From positions 55,239,943 through 55,303,942 of the forward strand of contig NC_031502.1 in NCBI RefSeq assembly GCF_000237925.1: DNA of 64,000 nt, written 5' to 3'. The position numbers and the translations under genes were made by a program. This DNA comes from Schistosoma mansoni (Eukaryota > Platyhelminthes > Trematoda > Strigeidida > Schistosomatidae). Below, in pieces: positions 54,257-64,000 of this stretch. Under the pieces are notes generated by a model. It had not been told where the DNA came from. It ran no database searches and saw only the letters and a list, made by a program, of their open reading frames with translations. How positions within the stretch are numbered: position 1 is the first letter of the stretch; the number at the start of each line of letters is the position of its first letter.

Positions 54257-56915
54257 GTAGTATCGGTTGTTATGTTAAGCCCATATACTTTATTCTAGTT
54301 GCTGGCCAAGCCAATTCACCTGTACATTGAGTCATCTTTTGATCTTGTTAATCATTCGCTTATTAACCTTGACTATACTTTTATATGAGCGTATATGTGT
54401 ACACTTCGTATCTTATTCATCATATGTCTGTCACTCATTTTTGTCTGAATATAAATATTGAGTAATGCTTGCTCATAGCGAGTTGACATCCCAGCCATCT
54501 CCACTATGCATCATCTTTGCTTCGCTCGCTTACACTTGCTCATGTGCCCACAGCTTTCTGGTCTGCATCGATTATCAATAAAAATGTAGTTGCCGCTTCC
54601 TTTTGCCTTCTGATTTTATACACCGTTAAGATTGGTATAATAACGGTTATCGAAATGAACTATTATCGAAACACGGTACTACATAACTGGCGATCCCAAC
54701 ATACGAACGCGCAGCGAAATCGATAACTTCAACGCCACTACATAACTGGTTAGCCCGACCTACGAACACGCAGCATAATTGGCAAACCGTATTGGGATCA
54801 CGCAACACAATTGGCGATCCCGACTTACGAACGCGAAAACATAATTGGATGCCTCGCCGAACACAGACCAGAATCGACAACCTCTGCGTACGAACTCACT
54901 ACATAATTGGCGAACGCAACGAGCGAACACATATCAAAAATGGAACGGACGACGACATATTTCGTTATGATCCGAATAATCATCATATGCTCATTATTAC
55001 AATAATGTCATATCTTCATCGAACGTGGAATTATTATTTTTGTTCGTAATGACGGTAAATTATGACATATACGCAGTCAAATCACTAATCGAACAAATTA
55101 TAATAATATGGACATTACACGTTATGATATTCCAAACTCACTGGATTATTTTTATTATCCAATGACGTAAATTATTCCTGATTTAAGTGAGTTCGTTCCA
55201 ATTTTTTCTTTTTCATGTCATTTTCGGCCTAATATTACACTATATCATAGACAAGTTTGGATTCATACTCCCGATAGTAGGAATTTATGTTCTCGATAGG
55301 CAACTAATGTTCATTCATCTCATCGGTACTCAGCAATCATCGTTTCCTACATTTTCAGCGACAACCTAAATCGAACTTCCGCAATTTTTGTTTCACTATG
55401 ATCCCTACTTTAATGTCTATACACAAATCAAGTATTCGACGCCGCATTACCAGCCGTATAGTAATGATTATGTTCCTATTATCTATTCATTCACATGTAT
55501 AACTGAATGCTGCATCATCCATTACCTATAAACACTATTCGGTTACTGCAACTAATATTCTATTCCTATTTCATAGTATACAAGAACAGAGTTTAGAGCT
55601 AATCTCTCAAAGTTACACTCTTGTTCGTCACACTCAAGTCAGTCTCACTTGCCGTCATCGATAATCATACGTATTGGTATTTTTATTATGCCTTAATACG
55701 GTTTCGTAACAAACGAGGTTGAGCTCCTATCCCTCTAACTACACAAACCACTCTAGGCTTCACGACCATAAAGGAATACGACTCCGCATATCTCGTCTCA
55801 TCAGTCACTATCCTGTTCCTCTGGTCATTCTACTAATACATATTTAACGATAACTCAACGCAAGCGACAACGCACACTGACTTCGCATTTTATTATCATT
55901 ATCAATAACAGTACAGCAAAGAATATCAACCGTTGATGCAGTCATCATCCTACGGCTGGGTTATTTTTATCCCACATAAACTCCAATCATATAAATTCCA
56001 GTACACTCGTCACTAATCGACGCTATTTATTCTATTGCGGCTTATCAGAACATATTTCACTGTTCTTCATCCTCATATTCAATCAGCACCACAAAGCAAT
56101 TACTGTTATATTCTATTTTCACGATATTTCGATTCCCGCATATTAACCTGTTATTTTATCGTCCAGACAGTCACGACATAAATGCATGTTAAATTTTTTG
56201 TAAGCTTACTAATTTACTCATAATCACATGCTAGCATCCCCATTTTTGTCCGCATCTTGACAATATTCATGTACATTTTTACATAAGTATGACACTTTCG
56301 TTTAATACGCTCACCCCACTTGACACTGTAATTTATCAGGTATTGTACCATTTTTTCCCACATTTTGACGTTATCCACATACCGCTTCAGTGTTATTTTT
56401 CGAAAACAGACATTTTTTTTATAAATGTGCTATTTTCTACAAGGGGGCTATGTAGTATCGGTTGTTATGTTAAGCCCATATACTTTATTCTAGTTGCTGG
56501 CCAAGCCAATTCGCCTATCCATTATGAGTCATATTTTGATCTTGTTAATCATTTGCTTATTAACCTTGACTATACTTTTATATGAGCGTATATGTGTACA
56601 CTTCGTATCTTATTCATCATATGTCTGTCACTCATTTTTGTCCGACTATAAATGTTGATTAACGCTTGCTTAAATCGAGTTGGCTTCCCAGCCATCTCCA
56701 ATACTCATTATTTTAGCCTCTCTCTCGAGTTGGCTTCCCAGCCAACATCCAATGCGCATCATTTTTGCTTCTTTCCGCTTTCATCTATTGGCTTCATCAC
56801 TCTGATTCCCTGGACAGACCAATGAGTGTAGAAATTATATGTATTCTAAATCCATTCTCGTATTTGACTTATTTAACTCTGTTATTCACTAACGCGGATA
56901 AGGTCATTTGTTACA
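54257..56915 (+). mobile_element. Fossil LTR retrotransposon, non-coding
   Basis: Left LTR at 54257 to about 54683 (starts TGTAGTATCGG, ends TACTACA). A primer-binding-site-like TAACTGGCGATCCC follows at once. A polypurine tract (AAGGGGGC, 56441-56448) precedes the right LTR, which starts at 56451 with TGTAGTATCGG and ends near 56915. The first ~250 bp of the two LTRs agree closely; the distal halves are more diverged. The interior (about 1.75 kb) shows no gag or pol, so the element looks broken or was always non-autonomous. Age moderate. Superfamily not determined; Gypsy-type elements are known in schistosomes. Confidence 0.75.
54684..54945 (+). repeat. Tandem PBS-like repeats inside the LTR element
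   Basis: About six degenerate units of 30-38 bp resembling ACATAATTGGCGATCCC plus a TACGAACGCGCAGC-like half, starting with the primer-binding site itself. Confidence 0.65.
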
Positions 56916-57069
56916 TACGAGGATAGATAGTACGTACGATCAAAAAGGAATCAGATTTACGCCGCAACACAGTTGATTATAATCAGTGTAATTAAACAGC
57001 CCAAGATGAGGCTTGCAAAAGTATTATATTATATTTACGGTATTAATCAGTTTTTTTTCCAACCTTTGA

Positions 57070-57165
57070 ACCTTACTTACTTGCGCCTGTTACTCCAAAT
57101 GGAGCATAGGCCGCCGACCAGCGTTCTCCAACCCTCTGCCCTGGGCCTTCTTTTCTAGTTTCTAG
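57070..57165 (-). mobile_element. RTE 3' end fragment, ~95 bp
   Basis: Antisense of the extreme RTE 3' end (ACTTGCGCCTGTTACTCC, GGAGCATAGGCCGCC), very similar to the intact copy. Confidence 0.85.
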
Positions 57166-57169
57166 GGTG

Positions 57170-58640
57170 TAGGTCCTTATTCCTTAAAATCATTGGGATA
57201 TTTTACTGATGAGAGACAACTAGCAATAAATCTACATACATAACTTTTACGAACTATCCGTAGTACTATAACATCTAGACTTAGTGCACATGATGTCGAG
57301 TCATTGAAACTAATGACCACACATTAACATGATCCATATAAAAAGCCAAACGAATATGAAGTAGATTACCGCTCGATGTTCACTTTGTGTATGGCCATAA
57401 AATATCAATTATTACAGTAAAATAACCTTGTAATGCCATCAAGTAAATCGCTACTTATTTACTTCATTAAGCGGTAACAATGATTAAGAAATATTTAACT
57501 AGTGCTCAATTGTTATTAATTGGAAATAAGATGAGAATTTCGAGACGGGATAATTCATCACTTTTTAAGTGAATCAAGTTTAGTGACACTATCTGCTCCT
57601 AGTTTTGATTTCAAGACAATCTTCTTCCGAGACTCATGTTATTGCTAATTGATTTCTTTTGCTTTTCTCGATAAATGTAACCGCATTGTGTATACTCGTT
57701 GGGTCATTGACTCGCTTCTTCTTTTGATTTTCTCTTTTCTAGCTCTCCCCACTCACGTTACTCTTCGTGCTACCTTCGAAGTACCTGACTAGACACGAAC
57801 CGCTACACGAGTCCACAGTTTGAAATATAGATATCAAAACTACTACCACCAAATATTATGTCCCAGTTAATTTACATGATAGTCCTAAAAGAGAAGTAAT
57901 CTTGTACATAACTTTTACCTGTTATTCGATGCCTACTTATAGGCCCATAATACTAGGACCCCTTAGTCATGGACTAGAACCCTCCCCATTGTAAAACCAG
58001 TGTTGCAGAACACGTCAGCTTGACAAAAACACTGCTTTAGTCTGATAGTACATAAGAGTTTAGACGATGTCTTTGAGATGTTCATGTCTTGTTTGTACTT
58101 CACGGAAGGAAACGTTACATCAATATGTATTCGTAACGAAACAAGCTGTCAGTAAAGCTTACTTATACGACAGAATTACCTAACCCCGGAAATTGACACA
58201 TCAACTAGAGGCAACTTACTGAATAAAATACTTTACTTTCAGCTGACAAATAAAGTTTCAATTCCCTTACAGTTAGCCTAGTTTGGGCGGCCGAATAATA
58301 ATAGAACTTGCATAAAAATAGCTATAAGCTGACAAGAACATATGACACAGCCGACTTGATGAATAAACATCCCATATCATTTCCATGAACGACGGTTGCG
58401 GTGCGTTTACTTGCTAAGGATATTTAGTGACATATTCCGAAACTTTGATGATCATAAGCGCTACGAAGGGAACTAAATCTCAAGGGTTAAACACAGTCAA
58501 GTTTTATGATGTCTGATTATTGACTGGACCATTTCAAGTACACGTGGCTTTATTCGCACACACCTGAGAAGTGGAATGTCCAATGATACCGTTAAACAGT
58601 AGATTGCTTGGATTTTTGCGGTCCTCTATGGAGACCTAGA
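57170..58640. other. Repeat-poor intergenic interval
   Basis: No interspersed repeat or convincing exon recognised, in contrast with the preceding 57 kb. May hold unique regulatory sequence; nothing specific can be supported. Confidence 0.35.
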
Positions 58641-58644
58641 TTGG

Positions 58645-58970
58645 CTGTAATGGGTAAGTCAATCAGCTACAACATAGGACCAGACACACATATGCATCGG
58701 TTCAGGTTGCCACACCTCATTAGCACAAGATGAACACCAAATTCATAGTAGTTAATTTAGTGGTGGGAATATATAAAGGAAAGATTGTATATAAGGACAT
58801 AGTACAGGAAGACAGATATGTAGCAATTTTAATCTCAAGGTTTAAGGGTGTACACATCTGCGCCATTGTGATCGATTCTGAGCTATGTCACTCAGTCTCC
58901 AACCATTGGTTACGATAGTCACACGGACCCCAACCAAGTAGTCTGCATCTACCAACATGGCTCAGACTAG
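58645..58970 (+). repeat. Repeat D, second subfamily
   Basis: AATCAGCTACAACATAGGAC to ATCTACCAACATGGC. Closest to the copy embedded in repeat P at 20090-20348. Confidence 0.7.
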
Positions 58971-58974
58971 AAGT

Positions 58975-60420
58975 TAGTGACTTCAAGCACTGATACCACG
59001 TTGCAATGGGTAAAAAATATGGACGACTGATATATGGCAATCTAGTGAGTAAATAGGTCTATCCACTTCTGGATTACTAACACGATATGTAATTTACGAT
59101 TTTTGAGTAGTTGCCCACTGATGCTAAAAATATGGATTCTCTCACGTTACGAACCACCGCACTGTGGAGCACTTCCTGGCAGACATGTCGTTTGAACTTC
59201 AGATACTAAGTCGTTGGTTCGAACGCCGCTCCAACTACTTAGGTTTGAACAACCGGATATCATTATTATTGGCTTTATTCACTAACGCTGGAACATATGG
59301 CTCGTACCCAAGCACCTGATGATTGAGGTAATTAATAACAAATACACGAGACCACATGGAACTTGAGTAGAAAATACTAACCTACCAACCACCTTTAAAC
59401 CTCCAAATAAAAAGGGCGTAGACGAGCAACTTAAAATGAGGTTTAGTTGACTGTACCTAATAACAAACCGAGTCCAACATGTTAGCTAAAAGGAATTTTT
59501 AAGGAAAATGCTTTTAATAGAGACTTAATAACAGTCACTACATTAACGACTGGACATCCCAAGAACAACAGACGTTAATTCTAGGTAACATATATGCATA
59601 TTAACTTCATATACTCATTTTACGTCACGACTTATTGGCAGAGAACAGGGCAGTCAACTTGCATAACGTAAGAAAGCAAAACAGTCATAAGACCACTAGA
59701 TAGTATAGGCTACATGGTCTAAATACTGGTGCTTAGACATGAAACTTAGTATAGTGTCGTAATAATTTTGACGACTGCAGATTGTCCTGGAGAAAATTGT
59801 TCGCTAGAACCTACCGAAAAAAAACTTAAGAAAGATATTAACGCTTCCAAGGAATGATACCATAAGTGTAGTATTACATGAACCTAGTTTAACGCTGGAG
59901 TATAGTATAATTGAATACATCAATGGTCTCTCACAAACTAAATCCGGAAGGTGAGAATACTCGAGGAATAAACAATATGTCGCCCTCAATACTCAACATA
60001 CACTTATTTTCCTATGCTGGGAATCTTTTGGTGGTCTTAACTATAATTTGACACGATTATGCAAATAATAAGACCGGTCAAGTATGATCGCTTGCTAAAA
60101 AAGTACTTTTCAAGGATATACGAATGTAACGAACAATATAAATCCTAATACCACACGTGCACTCACAATACAACTGAGCAAGGGAAATATATCAATTATA
60201 TAGCATAAATCCTAATCAAATGAACAAATAACGGTCCAAAAGCAACTAAAAAGATTAAGAAATAGACTAGATAGATCGTACCGAAATGCAAAATATTCAT
60301 ACAGATAGGTAGAATCAGAACTAGGACAGTGTAATGTGAAGTTAGGTCATCATCAAAAATCGCTATCAAAAGGAATAAATAGAAAGCTCTGTGTAATGTA
60401 CATACAAAAATAGTAAATAT
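58975..60420. other. Repeat-poor interval downstream of the bZIP gene
   Basis: 3' flank of the minus-strand bZIP gene. A 91-codon hydrophobic minus-strand frame (60196-60471) overlaps the bZIP end and is probably UTR sequence. No interspersed repeats recognised. Confidence 0.35.
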
Positions 60421-60424
60421 ACAT

Positions 60425-61386
60425 TCATCCACAATTTCCAGAAAATTCAGTGATTGGAGGATAAGGGACATTTGAGTTTAAGGTCTGATTTGAACACGCA
60501 ATAGGAGAAAAATCTGGCAAAGGACATTCATTTGAGAAGTCAGTAGACACAGTAGACTGTGGGGTAGTTTGGCAAGAGGATAAATAATTGTCATTAAAAA
60601 CACGAACTTTGTAGTTTGGATCAAATGGTATACCACGAAGCAAACAAACTTCCCTTTTTAAAGCTAGTATTTGAGTTTGTAGTACCAAGTTGATTTTTCA
60701 AGATAACTTGCACGTAATGCTATTGTATCTTCACGACGCTTGCGGTTGTCTCTGGAACGTTTAGCTGCCAAGTTGTTTTTCAGTCTACGCTGAATATAGC
60801 GATCATCTTTATCTGACGGCTTCATCTTTTCGGAGGACCTGGTTACGGTACTGCAGTCTGAATTGCAGTCTGAAGAGCTTATCTGGGAGTCTTTCGTACT
60901 CAATGACACTGGTTTGTCATCGATACCAGGCGAACTACTGGTGAAATTAAGTCGAGAGCTTCTTCCTCGATTACGTCTTTTTATATCCGGACAAATCATA
61001 TGATCCTGTACGTCATTTGAGGCAGATGGTGAATCAGAATTCGAAAACGTCTGATGAAGGTATGGATGTGAACAAACTCCAGGTGAGTACGTAATGGGAG
61101 GCATAGGATTTAAGGGACTAGAAGCAGAGTGATGCAAGCCAAAGTTATTTAGTGTAAGAGAGGGAAGAATCTGCCTTTGAAGTTCTGTATCGTAGGTGTA
61201 TTCTTTCTTGAAAGCATCAGTGTTTACTGAATTTATCGTTTGCTCGAGAGATGGATATATGCAAGAAGAAAATGAAGGATGAATATTTTGAAAGCCTCCA
61301 ACTTGCGTATTGAGTTGGCATGCATCTCGGATTTGAAGATTTGAGTGTAGGTCCAGAGATGTACCTTCAAACGGCACCTGCATCAT
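60425..61386 (-). CDS. bZIP transcription factor, PAR/CES-2-like, with a 1-nt frameshift
   Basis: A single open stretch from ATG at 61386 encodes a Ser/Thr/Pro-rich N-terminus (about residues 1-195) with a short basic patch (IKRRNRGRSSR). The basic region follows: RYIQRRLKNNLAAKRSRDNR then KRREDTIALRASYLEK. The zipper continues only in the next frame (LVLQTQILALKREVCLLRG), ending at a stop near 60425. The N-N-x-A-A-K-R-S-R-D signature and LEK..N junction are typical of the PAR/CES-2/HLF group, which bind DNA as dimers in the nucleus. The frame changes at a run of five A (five T on plus, 60694-60698); one more base would restore LEK-I-N-LVLQ, so an assembly error is the simplest explanation. 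Full product about 320 residues. No intron was seen; a processed copy cannot be excluded. Confidence 0.8.
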
Positions 61387-61634
61387 ATCAGCTGACGGCT
61401 GATTTGAAGTATACGAAACCCCGCGTTTGAACTAGGCTTTGCTTTTCAATGCGTATAAACACTAAGTCAGATTGTTTCAATTTCAGCTTCTCAATACTCT
61501 GAAAAAGCACTACTATGTCCTCACTAATACTCGTAGTAAATTGCTTGACGAAAAATAGTCTTTTGATCATATTTATCGAATTTCTGAGGGAAAAATCAGT
61601 CTCAATTTGGAAAGGACAGGAGGCTTGATGGCCT

Positions 61635-64000
61635 GTGTTAGTCCTGGCAATGATGGTCTCTCAGCTGATCCAACTTTCTTTTGAAGGAGTCGACGGATGG
61701 AGCCTCAACCGCGTGCAGAGGTAATGAATTCCACTCGTTGATTATTCGATGGGAAAGTCGGTAGTCAGCTGACAAGTAATTCGTTCGGGGCTTGTGAACG
61801 TTTTTGGAGTGTCCTCGTAAATTTTCTGTTTTGGAAGACAAGAAAAATGAGGGTATATCAGGTGCAAATTTGTCATTAGGCAATTTAAAAACTGTAATCA
61901 AGTCGCCTCTGATTCTTCTATACGACAGCGGGGAAAGGTTTAGCTTGATCAGTCTAGTACCATACGAGAGCTTCGCTATTCCGGGAATCAGCACGACAGT
62001 GTGCAGTAATCTTTAAGTCTTGACTAACGATGACGTCTAAGTCATTGTGTGTCTGGACAATGGGTACTTCAGTGTTATTCATTGTGTATGTATCTGTACC
62101 TTGACGACCGATATGCATTACAATACACTTGGAAGTATTTATCGGTAATTTCCAGGTTCGGGACCATTCAGATAATCTCTCCAGGTCATTTTGGAGTTCT
62201 AAGCTATCACCATTACTTTGCATCGTTCTCTATATCTTGACATCGTCAGCATAGAGCAAGACCGATGACGATAGTAGACGAGGTAGGTCATTAACGTACA
62301 GGAGGAATAACATTGGTCCCAAAACTGTACTCTGGGGGACTCCACTAAGCACAGTTTCCCAGTTAGACAACTCGGAGTTCACCTGTACTGTTTGTTGACG
62401 CACAACTAGAAAGTCTTTTATCTACGTTAATAGATTGCCGCCAATCCCGACATTCCTTAGCTTAAATAGCAGCCGGTTGTGCGGAACTTTGTCGAAAGCA
62501 TTGCTGAAGTCGATATAGGCTACGTCTATAGGTAACTTTTGGTACTTAAGAGCGCACCACCTTTCACGAGCGACCAATAAGTTGGTGAGACAAGAGTAAC
62601 CTGTTCTAAAACCATGCTGCTTTTCGAAGAGGATCCAGTTTTCGTCGAGATACTTTAACAGTTCCTTCCGAATAATCTTTTCTAAGATTTTAACAACCAC
62701 ACTAGTTAGGCTAATTGGTCGGTAATTCTCAGGCTTATGTTTTGTAACTGTTTTGAAGAATGGACTTGTTATGGCGTGTTTCTATGGTATATACATTGCT
62801 TTAGTATTTAGAGAATACTTGAGCTTTGCCAAAGTTGTCCTCCACTAGTGATGAGGCAGTACTGTCTCCCCATAGTGAAGGAACATTTCTTCTTCTTTTT
62901 GCCCTTTGGTTTATATAGGAATACAAGCGTTTAGGGCGTTCTATGGATTCCTTTACGATTTTCTCTTCGTACAGCTTTCTGGGCTTACGAAAGGTTGAGG
63001 CACAGGTATTTCGAGCCTTTTGATACTGAGATTTTGCCTCGTCAGTCCCCAGTAACCTAAATCTATCCCACATTTTCCTTCTTTTACGGAGAAGGATGCG
63101 AACCTCCCTACTGAACCACGGTGGGGAGCTTCTCGACCCCCTAGGTGTAGTCTAACGGATGTGGGGGGCGGTAACTTTTAAGTATAAATTCCGGAATACG
63201 TCCCAAGCCGTTTCGATTGAGGACTCTGTGTCTATTGTCCAATCTACTGATGATGCTGAGTGCATGATGTCTGGTATGTTTGCTTTCCAGACGTTAGGTC
63301 TGGATTGAGCTGACGCGTGCTCGTGATCGACAGTTATACGGAAGTCAAAGGTTAAAACTGCATGATCACTTTTGCCTAGAGGTGGCATGTAATCCAGGTT
63401 TTCAACGTTATCCTCATAGTGAGTCAATATAAGATCTAGTAAGAATGATTCAGAGCCCGGGTCGTACCTAGTTGCTTCCTTCACGTGTTGCACTAGGGCA
63501 CATGTGATAACCGCATCAACTAGTTCCTGACCGAAGGATCTATCTGGCGATTCAGTCCGCGGATTTCTCCAGTCCACCATGGGTGCATTAAAGTCCCCTA
63601 GGATTAGACATCGATCACTTCATGATAAAGTGTTGAGACTGCTTAGCAGGACCTCGTTTACCTCACAGCTGCGATAGATCAAACCAAGCAGCAACTCTTG
63701 TCCCTTGCATTTCAGGCGGCAGCTAACTAATTCATACGTCCCACTCTCATAGGATACACTGTCGATAATGGTGAATGGGATAGCATTCCTAATGAATAGA
63801 GCTACTCCCCCTCCTTTACGCTTTTGTATTCTATCGGCACTTACTAATGTAAAACCCTCGAAATCAAGTTCCCTACAATCTATAGACGGAGTCAGCCAAG
63901 TTTCTGTGACTGCTATTACGTCTGGCTTAGTTGAGTCAATCTGTTCACCTAGTTCCAATAGTTTATTGAGCAAGCTCCGGGCATTGTTGTAACAGATCCG
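61635..64000 (-). mobile_element. CR1-clade LINE (SR1-like), decayed, continuing off the right edge
   Basis: In minus-strand order: AP endonuclease (VIAVTETWLTPS, GGGVALFIRN, ILGDFNAPMVDW, GKSDHAVL at about 63370-63900), a linker (63073-62800), and reverse transcriptase (VVVKILEKIIRKELLKYL, QHGFRTGYSCLTN, AYIDFSNAFDKVPH, GVPQSTVLGPMLFLLYVND, and YADD at about 62250). The C-terminal block (SYRRIRGDLITVFKLPN to SFKRKLDQLRDHH) ends near 61638. Frame breaks lie near 62230-62260, 62430, 62790 and 63600, so it is not functional. The 3' end lies about 250 bp upstream of the bZIP start codon, on the same strand. Confidence 0.9.

Noticed and set aside
60196-60471. 91-codon hydrophobic minus-strand frame overlapping the bZIP end
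   Set aside because: AU-rich 3' UTR translates into Leu/Ile/Phe-rich peptide; no start context or conserved motif.
61388-61570. 60-codon frame just upstream of the bZIP start
   Set aside because: Different frame, no splice link to the bZIP ORF and no domain.

Overview
This is a repeat-saturated, AT-rich eukaryotic window that almost certainly comes from a blood fluke (genus Schistosoma). The main evidence is many copies of the Sm-alpha type SINE with its hammerhead ribozyme, an intact RTE-clade LINE of the SR2/SR3/Perere-3 kind, CR1-like and Penelope-like retroelements, and long repeat-filled introns. The species cannot be fixed from this sequence. There are no bacterial or plasmid features. 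One assembly gap (N run) lies at 9195-9417.

Layout. 0.4-17.2 kb (minus strand): four exons of one host gene run from a start codon near 17211 down to 405 and off the left edge. The introns are packed with retroelement fragments. The protein begins with a Gln/Asn/His-rich region and I do not recognise its family. 17-38 kb: no convincing host exon, but a mosaic of hammerhead SINEs, a ~0.55 kb (ATTT)n-tailed repeat, RTE 3' ends and simple sequence. 38768-41968: a complete RTE-clade LINE with a 988-residue endonuclease/reverse transcriptase ORF and a perfect 13-bp target-site duplication, so a recent insertion. 42-54 kb: more of the same mosaic. 54257 to about 56.9 kb: a fossil LTR element without recognisable coding capacity. 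57.2-61.4 kb: a repeat-poor interval ending in a minus-strand PAR/CES-2-type bZIP gene (60425-61386). 61.6-64 kb: a decayed CR1-clade LINE on the minus strand that continues off the right edge.

Most interesting system. At least two, probably three, distinct SINE-like families share one design: a tRNA-like head with Pol III A and B boxes, then a type I hammerhead ribozyme, then a short tail. Family A matches the known Sm-alpha hammerhead. Family B (about 28 copies and fragments) carries a different hammerhead whose stem I (GCACUG/CAGUGC) and self-complementary stem III (CGGCCG) differ from family A (AUCCAG/CUGGAU, CGCGCG) by covariation. Family C is cut by the left edge. Units occur in tandem and, repeatedly, as inverted dimers with variable switch points. 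The same inverted-dimer arrangement is seen once for an RTE fragment, which suggests a shared reverse-transcription route, with the intact RTE as a candidate enzyme source. The RTE has a GC-rich 5' UTR that can be drawn in the strand order of an HDV-like ribozyme, and complementary 5' and 3' ends.
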